Positions 27,549 to 36,004 of a stretch of 55,649 nt of DNA are shown here, in pieces. Position numbers and translations under genes: made by a program. The DNA is from Thermoplasmata archaeon (GTDB lineage: Archaea > Thermoplasmatota > Thermoplasmata > Thermoplasmatales > Thermoplasmataceae): assembly GCA_021797735.1 (NCBI GenBank), contig JAJZZE010000034.1:1-55649 (forward strand), in the 5' to 3' direction. The notes beneath the pieces were generated by a model. That model had not been told where the DNA came from, ran no database searches, and saw nothing but the letters and a program-made list of their open reading frames with translations. Position 1 is the stretch's first letter. Every line of letters begins with the position of its first letter.

Positions 27549-27893
27549 TAATTTATATTTCCCTGTTATCTCATCCATTATATCATCCTCATCAGGACCA
27601 ATACCTATACACGTTACAGTTCCCGGCATTAACTGGGTAAATCCAGCATCTGTAATTATCTCACTTATTATTCCCAAATCCCTGCATTCTTCCTTTATTT
27701 TATATATCTCCTCAACGTTATCGACCTTAACTACAACCTTCTTCTGTCCGAGCGAATACCATGCATTGAAAACCTTTTTATTTTTCTTCATAGACAACAA
27801 TGTGCATGCAACAGCTGCATGTGCTGCCTGTGCCGCAATTTTACCCCTGCCCATATCTATATCCTTCCGCATCGCTATTACCATTTTTACCAT
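27543..27893 (-). CDS. pth2: Peptidyl-tRNA hydrolase, archaeal/eukaryal type (Pth2)
   Basis: A 116-residue Pth2, which frees tRNA from stalled peptidyl-tRNA. The start VKMVIAMRKDIDMGRGKIAAQAAHAAV, the DAGFTQLMPGTVTCIGIGP segment and the terminal GKYKLL are all standard. It is last of three minus-strand genes; its start overlaps the end of CarS by 7 bp. Confidence 0.97.
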   Translation of the reverse strand: MVKMVIAMRKDIDMGRGKIAAQAAHAAVACTLLSMKKNKKVFNAWYSLGQKKVVVKVDNVEEIYKIKEECRDLGIISEIITDAGFTQLMPGTVTCIGIGPDEDDIMDEITGKYKLL

Positions 27894-28444
27894 GGAACAT
27901 CCTTCATTTTAAATTTGTATGCCAGTATATTTACGCCCCTATGTACCGGTGGCGTTATTACCAGTATCACTATTATAGCTATAAAATCTCCGTAAAATTT
28001 TATAAAAAATGGTCTGGCAAAAATGAACAGTAATAAAAACGACATCAATACAAACGGCCATTGATCCAGTATAGAACCCCTGGCACCACGTTTTATGCCC
28101 ATTCTTCTCTTTATAAATGAACCTGATAGGTCTCCTATGAGGGAACCGAAGCTCATGGGTATTAAAACATATACTGCATCTAAAATGGTTTTTCCGTAAT
28201 TGCCATATGGAATTTTCAGAAACATTACAGCATAAAAAATTATTATACCGGATAATATGCCTATTAAAGAGCCACCGATAAAACCCGACCAGGATTTTCC
28301 ATCACCCAGAATCCTTTTGCCATGGAAACTTTTGCCAAGGTCTATTTTTATATAACCGCCGGTAATAACTGCCCCGGGATTTGCTATAAATGCCGGCAAA
28401 AACAATATTATCGAATATACAGTAAATAAAACAATATTAACCAT
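27887..28444 (-). CDS. carS: CDP-archaeol synthase
   Basis: A 185-residue membrane enzyme that joins CTP to digeranylgeranylglyceryl phosphate to give the CDP-archaeol precursor of archaeal phospholipids. About five helices, with the family blocks FIANPGAV, GGYIKIDLGK...HGKRILGDGKSWSGFIGG and FIKRRMGIKRGARGSILDQWPF. It lies between the HTH-CBS regulator and Pth2 with short overlaps at both ends, so all three are translated from one message. Confidence 0.93.
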   Translation of the reverse strand: MVNIVLFTVYSIILFLPAFIANPGAVITGGYIKIDLGKSFHGKRILGDGKSWSGFIGGSLIGILSGIIIFYAVMFLKIPYGNYGKTILDAVYVLIPMSFGSLIGDLSGSFIKRRMGIKRGARGSILDQWPFVLMSFLLLFIFARPFFIKFYGDFIAIIVILVITPPVHRGVNILAYKFKMKDVPW

Positions 28445-29015
28445 ATGTTTCTACCGCTTTGAGTATGTCAGCCTTGGTTATAATACCTTTTAATTCTGTA
28501 CCATCAACTATTAAAACCGCATTTGAATACTTTAATAACGGATAAATCATGGAGATCGGGCTGTCCTTATCCAGCTGGGGTAAAACATTGCCCATAACCT
28601 TTCTTACAGTTAAATGTTTTAAGGATTCAATAGATGTACCCTTTATTAACATATCATTTATATCGGCCTCTGTTATCGTTCCTATAATCCGTTTGTCGGA
28701 TGTTACAACCGGTAGCTGTGAATATCCCTTTTCACGCATTTTATTCAGTGCAAATATAATAGAATCATTCATATCACAGGTTATCACATCCTTTGTCATG
28801 ATGAGTCCTGCCTTTATTGATATGTCCCTTGCCCTGTTTCCTGAGCTATTTAAATACTCAAAAATCTTTCTTACCTTATCATATGCAGGATTTATCTCAC
28901 CCTTTTCCAATCTGGCTATGTATGACTGGCTTACGCCACTTACCCTTGCCAGCTCCTTCTGGCTTATACCAAGGGATTTACGCATTTTTCTTAATTCTTC
29001 AATACTGGGAAGCAT
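28437..29015 (-). CDS. HTH-CBS transcriptional regulator
   Basis: A 192-residue protein: an XRE-type helix-turn-helix (about residues 5-55, LGISQKELARVSGVSQSYIARLEKGEINPAYD) followed by two CBS domains (about 70-120 and 132-190). This archaeal class probably senses an adenine nucleotide or S-adenosylmethionine through the CBS pair. As first gene of the carS-pth2 operon it may control its own transcript, but the targets are not shown. Confidence 0.9.
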   Translation of the reverse strand: MLPSIEELRKMRKSLGISQKELARVSGVSQSYIARLEKGEINPAYDKVRKIFEYLNSSGNRARDISIKAGLIMTKDVITCDMNDSIIFALNKMREKGYSQLPVVTSDKRIIGTITEADINDMLIKGTSIESLKHLTVRKVMGNVLPQLDKDSPISMIYPLLKYSNAVLIVDGTELKGIITKADILKAVETYG

Positions 29016-29129
29016 TTATTTGCTATAATAAATTACTATTAATAATTATTGTTTTTAATTCAAATTTAAAATATTTAAGCAGTATTATTATTAAATAATC
29101 ATTTATATTATAATTTATTATCAACTATA

Positions 29130-29849
29130 ATGGATATTAAAAAGATTGACATCAAAAAAATTCTGAGAAAACACAACCGTATCTTCATTCCAGTATTCGG
29201 TATATTATTTTCTGTCCTTGTGTTCTACCTTGCCTTGCTAAATCCTGATTTACTTTTACTGATTTTTTTAATTCCGGTTGTAATATTCTTATTAATGCAT
29301 TATCTTAATATATATAAGTTTAGACCAAGATTTTTTGGTGGTATAGTCATTTTATTTGTAGCATTAATAATTGTTTCCGGTGCATATTCCAATTTACTGT
29401 ATACATCAAACGGGATTGAGAGTGAAAATGTAGGCAATACATCAATTGAAACGGCGATAACACCATATTCTGGTATACACAGTAGTTATAATATAACAGT
29501 CATAACAAATTATACGGGTGCCTTAAACTCATCGCATTTAAGAATAACCTCATCGGGATATAATAAAACCATAGATTACAGTAGTCTGCATCCAGAAACA
29601 AAAAACAATAAAACATATATGTATTATAATGCAAAAAATTTACCAACAGGCCTTTATGTTGTAAATTATACAATAAGTAAGAATATTACAATGGAGGTGG
29701 AAGGTCCCATAAAGGTTAGTGGATTTACCTTATTTGAATACTATATATATGCCATAGCCTTCAAATATATGTTCTCTGTAGGTATATTATATATTATGGG
29801 AATATCTATTGCATATTTCTTTAATAAAAATAAGGTTATAAAGAAATAA
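29130..29849 (+). CDS. Membrane protein with an extracellular Asn/Thr-rich domain
   Basis: A 239-residue protein of no family I recognise. A basic N-terminus is followed by three close helices (about 17-36, 38-55 and 64-83). An outside domain of about 110 residues comes next, rich in Asn, Thr and Ser with many N-glycosylation-type NxT/S sites. One last helix (about 207-229) ends in a basic tail. The outer domain has a beta-sandwich-like rhythm (YNITVITNYTG...YVVNYTISKNITM). It precedes the PhoU-like gene but that has its own promoter. Confidence 0.6.
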   Translation: MDIKKIDIKKILRKHNRIFIPVFGILFSVLVFYLALLNPDLLLLIFLIPVVIFLLMHYLNIYKFRPRFFGGIVILFVALIIVSGAYSNLLYTSNGIESENVGNTSIETAITPYSGIHSSYNITVITNYTGALNSSHLRITSSGYNKTIDYSSLHPETKNNKTYMYYNAKNLPTGLYVVNYTISKNITMEVEGPIKVSGFTLFEYYIYAIAFKYMFSVGILYIMGISIAYFFNKNKVIKK

Positions 29850-29907
29850 ATTATATATTTTATTTAAGTTAGGATAAATATATATAGTTATTATTATTAT
29901 ATATATC

Positions 29908-30876
29908 ATGTCGTCTGTAAGAAAAATACAATTAACCGGTGGCTCAACGTATATCGTTTCGCTTCCGTCAAAATGGGTTAAAAAGAACAATCTTGTAAGA
30001 AGCAGTGAAATTAAGATAGATGAAGAAAAGGATAAATTAATTCTATATGGCAATATGGATGTAAAAACGGAGATAAATAAAACATTAACATTAAACACAC
30101 AGCTTGATAATAAAAGTCTTGAAAGGACATTAATTTCATTATATATCTCTGGTTTTGATACGCTGGCAATCAGGAGCTTCAATTACATCAATGATGAAAT
30201 CAGGGCTACAATAAAAAAATTTTCAAAACTCGTAATAGGCATAGAAATATTTGAAGAGGACTCAAAAAAGATTGTTTTACAGAATGTTTTGAATTCAAGT
30301 TCATATCCTGTATACAACTCAATAAAAAGAATGTCGTTAAACGTTGAGTCAATGATATACGATGTTATTAAGGGAATAGATGAGGATGATGCGGAACTGT
30401 TAAAAAATGTTATAAACCGCGATGATGAAATCGATAGATTCCAGTGGTACATTTATAGGGAAGTAAAAAGCAAGGGCAATGATGATAATAATATATTCTA
30501 CCTGTTATTATCAAGGATACTGGAAAGAATAGCGGATCATGCTGTGAATCTGTGTGATATCTGGACAAATAGGAAATTAATAATAGAAATACCATCATCA
30601 AAGATGGTTGAAAATTTAACCTATTCACTGGATTTATTCAAAAGGGCAATAGCATTATTTTACGCCCGGAAATACATCGGTTTGAATGATATAATATCAA
30701 CCAAAAAAAATATAATGACACAGAAAAAAGAATTATTAGGTCTTGGCAATTCATCGGATATAGCTACAGTATCATCCTCATCTGAGGAAATATCAAGGAT
30801 AGGATTATACTCTACAGATATTGCTGAGCTTGCAATGGACATGGTTCTCTCAATGAATAATGAAATAACATTATAA
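29908..30876 (+). CDS. AbrB-PhoU family phosphate regulator
   Basis: A 322-residue protein: an N-terminal SpoVT/AbrB DNA-binding fold (RKIQLTGGSTYIVSLPSKWVKKNNL, about 5-45) joined to two PhoU three-helix bundles (about 110-320), with acidic metal-binding patches such as NRDDEIDRFQWYI and the ERIADHAVNL motif. In archaea this fusion probably senses phosphate state and controls uptake genes. A PHS-type carrier is encoded at 14430-15869 but is not adjacent. The end overlaps the convergent rpiA by 6 bp. Confidence 0.88.
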   Translation: MSSVRKIQLTGGSTYIVSLPSKWVKKNNLVRSSEIKIDEEKDKLILYGNMDVKTEINKTLTLNTQLDNKSLERTLISLYISGFDTLAIRSFNYINDEIRATIKKFSKLVIGIEIFEEDSKKIVLQNVLNSSSYPVYNSIKRMSLNVESMIYDVIKGIDEDDAELLKNVINRDDEIDRFQWYIYREVKSKGNDDNNIFYLLLSRILERIADHAVNLCDIWTNRKLIIEIPSSKMVENLTYSLDLFKRAIALFYARKYIGLNDIISTKKNIMTQKKELLGLGNSSDIATVSSSSEEISRIGLYSTDIAELAMDMVLSMNNEITL

Positions 30877-31539
30877 TTTTCTTATAGAAATTGTATTGCA
30901 TTTATTGTTTTTCCCCTCAAATATTTTTGTTGCAATATTTTTAAATATGCCAACCTCAACAACACCAGGGAGCATCTTTATTTCTTCTTCGTATTTAACA
31001 TCCGTATAATTAAATCTACAATCTATTATATAATTTCCATTATCACTTATAAAGTTTTTATTATCCCTGAAAGAGCATTTGCATCCTAATTTTTCTATAT
31101 TTTTTTTTGTTATATCCTCCATAAATGGTATTACTTCAACGGGCAGGGGAAAGTTATGTAATTTTTCTGAAAATTTACTTTCGTCAACCATTATATAAAC
31201 ATCTTTACTGTTATAGGCAACGATTTTTTCCCTTACAAGGGCTCCACCACCACCCTTTATTAAATTACCGTAAATATCACATTCATCAGCGCCATCAAAA
31301 TCAATCTCTATATTATCTAAATTATTATCTATTTTAATTCCGTATGATCTTGCTATTTCTTCCGTTTTTTTGGATGTTGGGACACCGGTAATATTTTTTA
31401 TTTCTCCATCCTTTATTAATTCGCCCAGATTATCAAGAAAGAATTTTGTTGTTGACCCGGTTCCCAGACCAATTTTCATATTGCTTTTTACATATTTTAT
31501 TGCCTCATCAGCGGCAATTTTTTTATCATTTTCAAACAC
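30871..31539 (-). CDS. rpiA: Ribose-5-phosphate isomerase A
   Basis: A 222-residue RpiA interconverting ribose 5-phosphate and ribulose 5-phosphate. GLGTGSTTKFF (24-34), DFDGADE, the KGGGGALVREK block with the catalytic region, VDESKFSEKL and PLPVEVIPF are all intact. Together with the ribokinase at 3018 and PRPP synthase at 12945 it completes a ribose-to-PRPP route in this window. Confidence 0.96.
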   Translation of the reverse strand: MFENDKKIAADEAIKYVKSNMKIGLGTGSTTKFFLDNLGELIKDGEIKNITGVPTSKKTEEIARSYGIKIDNNLDNIEIDFDGADECDIYGNLIKGGGGALVREKIVAYNSKDVYIMVDESKFSEKLHNFPLPVEVIPFMEDITKKNIEKLGCKCSFRDNKNFISDNGNYIIDCRFNYTDVKYEEEIKMLPGVVEVGIFKNIATKIFEGKNNKCNTISIRKL

Positions 31540-31659
31540 GAAGGTTTATTATTAATTTATTTATAAATTTTATATATTAATCGAATCATCCTTAGAATTT
31601 AATGCGTTTTCGCATCTTGCAAATATTAATATATACTTAAAGAATAATATAACCGCATA

Positions 31660-31935
31660 CGTAGAAAGCGATAACGTAAACCATCAACTATTCTAAAGAG
31701 ATTGGCTCGTTTCGTGATGGCAATAAGAGAGTTGCCCAGGAGGCTTTGAAAATATGAAAGGAAAGCAGAAGTTGGATCAGAGAGATATATACGGGGGTGT
31801 TCTACGGACCTGTGGTAACTGTGTCCTGTCCCAGAATGGCGTATTAAGATCATGTGAAGGATTCCGTCCGTCATTTCTGCAGATATTTTTTAAATTCCTC
31901 CCACTAAAGATGCGTAGGGTTCTGGAAGTGATCAT
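31660..31935 (+). repeat. Dispersed repeat, copy 1 (probable mobile-element remnant)
   Basis: About 275 bp, shared with 38562-38912. Common blocks include GGCAATAA..AGAGTT, GGAGGC.TTGAAA..ATGAAAGGAAAGCAGAAGTT, AACTGTG, GTATTAAG and TTTCTGC.GATATTTTTT followed by CCTCCCACTAAAGA. Compared with copy 2 the middle is shortened by about 80 bp. One frame ends GNKRVAQEALKI, against GNKRVTKEALKA in copy 2, as if both held the tail of one transposon protein. The copy ends right at ATG 31936 and supplies its Shine-Dalgarno. The rest of 31540-31660 is AT-rich and holds the rpiA promoter. Confidence 0.6.
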
Positions 31936-32544
31936 ATGAAAGTAAAATATACATTGAATTATAGCAAGTGTTATTTAGGTAAAATTCCATACGATTTCAA
32001 TTTAAAAATACTGAAAAGGGAACTTAATGATAATAAAATGTATGAAATAATAGAAATAAATTACAACAACAATTATGATGATATAATAAAAACCCTAAAG
32101 GAATCGGACAGTATTATCGGCATAGATATTTTATATAAGAATGAGAAGATCATTATTATAAGGTCAACGCTAAAAGTATGCAATTTAATTTCAGCAATGA
32201 AAAAATATTCAAATGGAAATAGAGATTTTGAAAACAATGAAACTATAGATGATAAGCATAACGTATGGAAAATATCCCTTGAAAATATGGATGATATAAA
32301 AATGCTCGGGGAATCGTTAAAAAAGGAAACCGGGAATAACGTTTCAATTAAGATAGAACATGGAAATGCTGTAAAGTCAGAATCCCTTTTTATATTAAAG
32401 GAGGCATTCGACCTCGGGTACTTTGATGTTCCTAAGAAGATAAATTTAATTGAATTATCAAAAACATTGAATATAACCCCTACAAAATTAAACATTACCA
32501 TAAGGACACTGTTAAATCATTTTCTTGAGGAAAGTTTTTATTAG
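31936..32544 (+). CDS. Bacterio-opsin activator-type HTH regulator
   Basis: A 202-residue protein ending in an HTH_10 domain (about 150-202: LKEAFDLGYFDVPKKINLIELSK, then TLNITPTKLNITIRTLLNHF). That domain marks the Bat/bacterio-opsin activator family of archaeal regulators. The N-terminal part, about 150 residues, is a sensor or dimerisation region without a clear domain. The ATG is preceded by GGAAGTGAT, which comes from the repeat copy ending there. The flavoprotein-like gene follows 24 nt downstream and may be co-transcribed. Confidence 0.85.
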   Translation: MKVKYTLNYSKCYLGKIPYDFNLKILKRELNDNKMYEIIEINYNNNYDDIIKTLKESDSIIGIDILYKNEKIIIIRSTLKVCNLISAMKKYSNGNRDFENNETIDDKHNVWKISLENMDDIKMLGESLKKETGNNVSIKIEHGNAVKSESLFILKEAFDLGYFDVPKKINLIELSKTLNITPTKLNITIRTLLNHFLEESFY

Positions 32545-32568
32545 ATTAACTTCTGGTAATGCATTTAA

Positions 32569-33435
32569 ATGAATAAATTAAAAATAGTTATTGCAGGTTC
32601 AGGTTATTCTGGAATAAATGCATATTATGAATTAAAAAATCATTATGATGTTGTTCTAATAAATAATAATAATTATTTTAATTACTATTCAAAAACCGGC
32701 ATTGAGAAAATATATGTAAAAAATATAAAAAATGAAACAGTAACAGATATAGATACCGGTAATTTAAATGTTAAAACCAATAAAAATACCTATTATTGTG
32801 ATAAACTAATACTATCATTGGGGTGCGATAGAAGTGGTCAGATCAATTTTTTAAAAACCATGGAAAAATACGATAACCTGACACTGTCCTCGGAAAATAA
32901 ATACGATGATTATATACTGATTCAATACCTGTTATATTTAAACAGTAGGGGTAAAAACTTCCATTATAATGGTGAATTTCTATCATTTTTAGGCGATGAC
33001 GTTAGCAATAAACTTAGAAATTTTATGGAGTTATCAGGAATAAAATATAGGGAAAAAAGTGATAATATATTACCTGAATGCAGGCCAAATTTTTTTGATA
33101 AATTTTTAGAAGTTGATAAAAATTTTATGTATAAAAAAAATATATTTGCGATAGGTGATTTAACTAAATCCCCCATAAAACTCGGGGAATTATCCATGCG
33201 TGAGGGTATTTATACGGGCAAGTACATAAAAAATGGAAGTATTAATTTTGATCCTGTATTTATAACAACATTTACCAATTATAAGGGTTTATCAATGAGA
33301 ATAAAAAGCAAAGTACCATGGAATAACGGCTATCAACATGTAAATATTTCACATTATTATAATTTAATGACAAAAAATTTAAGTAAATACTATAAAATAA
33401 GAAAAGGAAAAATGGGATTTATTAAATATTTTTAA
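32569..33435 (+). CDS. Shrunken FAD oxidoreductase (NDH-2/sulfide:quinone reductase-like)
   Basis: A 288-residue flavoprotein relative. The N-terminal FAD Rossmann motif IAGSGYSGINAYYEL is at about 7-21, and the late FAD motif NIFAIGDLTKSP at about 190-201. Type II NADH dehydrogenases and sulfide:quinone reductases are normally near 400 residues and have an NAD-binding domain between these motifs. Here only about 100 residues separate the regions and no second GxGxxG is visible. The C-terminal part (NNGYQHVNISHYYN...) could contact the membrane. It may be a reduced quinone reductase or an FAD-binding sensor partner of the upstream regulator. Confidence 0.6.
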   Translation: MNKLKIVIAGSGYSGINAYYELKNHYDVVLINNNNYFNYYSKTGIEKIYVKNIKNETVTDIDTGNLNVKTNKNTYYCDKLILSLGCDRSGQINFLKTMEKYDNLTLSSENKYDDYILIQYLLYLNSRGKNFHYNGEFLSFLGDDVSNKLRNFMELSGIKYREKSDNILPECRPNFFDKFLEVDKNFMYKKNIFAIGDLTKSPIKLGELSMREGIYTGKYIKNGSINFDPVFITTFTNYKGLSMRIKSKVPWNNGYQHVNISHYYNLMTKNLSKYYKIRKGKMGFIKYF

Positions 33436-33638
33436 TTTTTTAAAATAAAAAAAGTCTCATGGCAGTGTGCACAAACTGCTGTAATTCCAAAATGCCCTGT
33501 GCAACTCTAATTTATCTTCACATTCATATACATTCTTCCAGTACACACAGGGAAAATAAATATATATGAATTTATAAGGTATATAAAGGAAATATTAATG
33601 GGACAGCACATACATTTTACCATTATAAATATTAAAAT

Positions 33639-33656
33639 GATATTTATATAAATATC
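33639..33656. promoter_or_regulatory. 18-bp perfect palindrome upstream of the wHTH gene
   Basis: GATATTTATATAAATATC reads the same on both strands and lies 65 bp before the wHTH start. A second similar but imperfect motif overlaps the TATA box (TTATATAAA at 33691-33699, centred 26 bp before the ATG). Being almost all A and T, it may be chance, but its place fits an operator for the module that follows. The rest of 33436-33720 shows nothing recognisable. Confidence 0.35.
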
Positions 33657-33720
33657 TTTAATTCAATTTTAGAAAACCTAAAATGATAAATTATATAAAT
33701 CTAATGTATATACAATAGAT

Positions 33721-34071
33721 ATGACAGTTGAAACAGCTAAAAATAATAACTTCCCGCCCTATATAGATGGAAAGTTGAGGCATGTACTGCTGTATGCCAG
33801 GATAGGTGTACTGGCGATGCTTGACTATTATGGTGCTGATGGTTTGCCATACCAGGATATAAAGGACGTTCTTCGACTTCCCGACGGTTCATTGGGGCCA
33901 AATCTGGCATGGCTTAAGGATAATGGGTATGTTGAATCTCATGAAGAGAGGGTTGAAGGTCATGGCATAGTGGTCTATTATATTACACAGGAAGGAAGGT
34001 CTGCCTATGAACGGGTAAAGAATTGGCTGGATGTCTTATTGCACCATGACGGTTTAGATAAAGGGGTGTGA
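33721..34071 (+). CDS. Winged-helix DNA-binding protein
   Basis: A 116-residue winged helix of the archaeal MarR/PadR-like kind: helix ARIGVLAMLDYYG, recognition region DIKDVLRLPDGSLGPNLAWLKDNGYVES (about 45-72) and a wing EERVEGHGIVVYYITQEGR. It lacks a ligand domain. It is first of a three-gene operon with a YwgA-like protein and a MazF-like protein, and is the natural candidate for the operon repressor. The leaderless ATG is 26 bp after a TATA box. GC content of the whole operon is above the local average. Confidence 0.82.
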   Translation: MTVETAKNNNFPPYIDGKLRHVLLYARIGVLAMLDYYGADGLPYQDIKDVLRLPDGSLGPNLAWLKDNGYVESHEERVEGHGIVVYYITQEGRSAYERVKNWLDVLLHHDGLDKGV

Positions 34072-34073
34072 GA

Positions 34074-34628
34074 ATGATTGAACAAAAAAACAGGTTAATA
34101 GCATATTTAAAAATGTTAGGTGTAGGCATAGACAGTGATGTTTTTGAATCCAGAATAAGGGCACAAAAACTGGCGTATATCCTGCAAACAATTCTCAACA
34201 CAGACCTCTACGATGACTTTAATTTCTACATAAGAGGGCCTTACTCAAAAAAACTGGCTGTCGAATACTTTTCAGACTCCAGTGATTTCAGGAATGGCAG
34301 AAGTAGTTACCAGCCAACAGCCGCCGAATCCGGCGGGATAGAACGTATAAAGCCACTGCTTATGGCATTTACCATTAACGATCTGGAGATAATTGCCAGT
34401 CTGCTTTATCTCAGAAAGGAACTCCATCTTGATGAAGAAACAGCGGAAAAGGTACTGGAGGAACGTAAACCACACCTAAAAATGGAGGATATCTGGAGAG
34501 GCACTAACAACATAAAGAGATTATTACTGACAGATCAACTTAGGGAGAGGCTAATAAAATCACTCAAGGAAGAGGGTGATAATTGGGATGAACTATCCAA
34601 CGAGAGCCTGAATAAATTCGGACGATGA
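34074..34628 (+). CDS. YwgA-like/Panacea-like protein, putative antitoxin
   Basis: A 184-residue mainly helical protein. The piece RIRAQKLAYILQ...DFNFYIRGPYSKKLAVEYF (about 25-62) resembles the KL.YLLQ...YLRGPYS..L pattern of YwgA and Panacea-type (SocA-like) proteins, several of which act as antitoxins. The start is taken as ATG 34074, 5 nt after GGGGTG; GTG 34068 is possible. It lies between a winged-helix gene and a MazF-like gene with minimal spacing. The antitoxin role is inferred from context and weak motif likeness. Confidence 0.55.
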   Translation: MIEQKNRLIAYLKMLGVGIDSDVFESRIRAQKLAYILQTILNTDLYDDFNFYIRGPYSKKLAVEYFSDSSDFRNGRSSYQPTAAESGGIERIKPLLMAFTINDLEIIASLLYLRKELHLDEETAEKVLEERKPHLKMEDIWRGTNNIKRLLLTDQLRERLIKSLKEEGDNWDELSNESLNKFGR

Positions 34629-34632
34629 GTAT

Positions 34633-34968
34633 ATGGAAGAATACAGTATATACAATGTAGATTTTGGTACTGGCAAAGGGCATGAACAGGGATATCCCAG
34701 ACCGGCAATAATGCTTAAAATAATAAACGATCTTGGCATGTGCATAGTTATACCTTTAACCAGCAACATCGACCACCTTAATCTGCCCTATACCGTCCAG
34801 ATAAATAAAACAGGGCACACTAACCTGAAAGAGAATAGTGTTGCTCTTGTGTTCCAGGTAAGAGCTGTAGATAGGATGAGGATAACAGGGATCCAGATAG
34901 GCAGGGTGGAAGAATATCAGGTAAATAAAATAAGGACTGTGATTAAGGAGATGCTAACTATAAATTGA
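34633..34968 (+). CDS. MazF/PemK-like ribonuclease toxin
   Basis: A 111-residue SH3-like barrel protein with the MazF pattern: VDFGTGKGHEQGYPRPAIML (about 10-29; the GxxHEQ...RP core), CIVIPLTSN at the second strand pair, and SVALVFQVRAVDRMRI near 73-88. MazF toxins cleave single-stranded RNA at specific triplets or longer sites. The start lies 4 nt after the preceding stop. The usual partner MazE is absent; the YwgA-like protein takes its place. Confidence 0.8.
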   Translation: MEEYSIYNVDFGTGKGHEQGYPRPAIMLKIINDLGMCIVIPLTSNIDHLNLPYTVQINKTGHTNLKENSVALVFQVRAVDRMRITGIQIGRVEEYQVNKIRTVIKEMLTIN

Positions 34969-35071
34969 GTACACTCCTGATAACTTGTGGTGCTTCCAGC
35001 GATAAAGAAGCACAGTTCATTAAAACATTCTGCTCTCACAAAATTTATTAATAATTTTAATATTACTTTAC

Positions 35072-35971
35072 GTGTACTGGGATCCTGGAGGAACTAAGAA
35101 TATTCGTAATAAACTGTATATAACATTAAGATTTCTAAGAATGGAACAGACATTTTTTAGTTTACCAATGGCTTATTTGGGAGCTTTTCTCGCTGTGCGT
35201 GGTATACCATCAATAAGTGTTCTGTTATTAATATTCTCGGCATTGTTCTTTGTGAGAATAGCAGGTATGACAAACGATAATCTGGCGGATAGATTTATCG
35301 ATGCAAAGAATCCGAGAACAAAAACAAGGCCGCTGGTAACCGGTGCAATTACGGTAAAAAACGCGTATACCCTGATAGCAATAGGTTTAATCGGTTATTT
35401 CATCTCTGCATATTTTATAAACATTATAGCATTTTCCATATCACCACTGGGTGCTCTGGTTATAATGAGTTATCCATATATGAAAAGGTATACATCATTC
35501 GCAAATTACCAGATAGCATCTATACAGGGATTATCTGTAATGGCCGGTGCAATAGCCGCTTTAGGCATTCACGGTCCATACTATATAATATATAGGATAC
35601 CATGGCTATTTGTTTTTGCCACTATATTCTGGGCACTTGGCTTTGACCTGTACAATCACATACCGGATATGGATTATGATATAAAAAATAATTTACATAG
35701 TTTTGCAACATTACTGGGTAAACACGCATTAAAATTTGCAGGAATGAATCAGCTCCTGTCCGTAAGCCTTGCCATTGCCGCAGATATAGTTTATAATCTA
35801 TATACCGTATCATATATAGCTACGGCATTTCATGGATTAATAATGCTTGCAGCATTTATTATGGCATTCAAGGGCAATTTTGGCAGGGCATTTTATTATA
35901 ATATTTATGCCTCTATTGTACTGGCACTTGGAATAATAATCGGTGCATCACTGGGTTTCCCCATTCTATAA
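35072..35971 (+). CDS. UbiA family prenyltransferase
   Basis: A 299-residue membrane prenyltransferase with seven to nine helices and both Asp-rich motifs: NDNLADRFIDAKNPRTKTRP (about 69-88) and DLYNHIPDMDYDIKN (about 190-204). It transfers a polyprenyl chain to an aromatic or similar acceptor. Quinone synthesis (4-hydroxybenzoate or menaquinone type) is most likely, since the digeranylgeranylglyceryl phosphate synthases usually look different. A GTG at 35072 is placed about 25 bp after a TATA-like sequence; ATG at about 35141 is the alternative. Confidence 0.88.
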   Translation: MYWDPGGTKNIRNKLYITLRFLRMEQTFFSLPMAYLGAFLAVRGIPSISVLLLIFSALFFVRIAGMTNDNLADRFIDAKNPRTKTRPLVTGAITVKNAYTLIAIGLIGYFISAYFINIIAFSISPLGALVIMSYPYMKRYTSFANYQIASIQGLSVMAGAIAALGIHGPYYIIYRIPWLFVFATIFWALGFDLYNHIPDMDYDIKNNLHSFATLLGKHALKFAGMNQLLSVSLAIAADIVYNLYTVSYIATAFHGLIMLAAFIMAFKGNFGRAFYYNIYASIVLALGIIIGASLGFPIL

Positions 35972-36004
35972 AAATATATTTAAACAAGAAAAACATCTAT
36001 CCAC

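Noticed and set aside
31754-31939. 61-codon frame through repeat copy 1
   Set aside because: Same reason as for copy 2; the two copies diverge like non-coding DNA.
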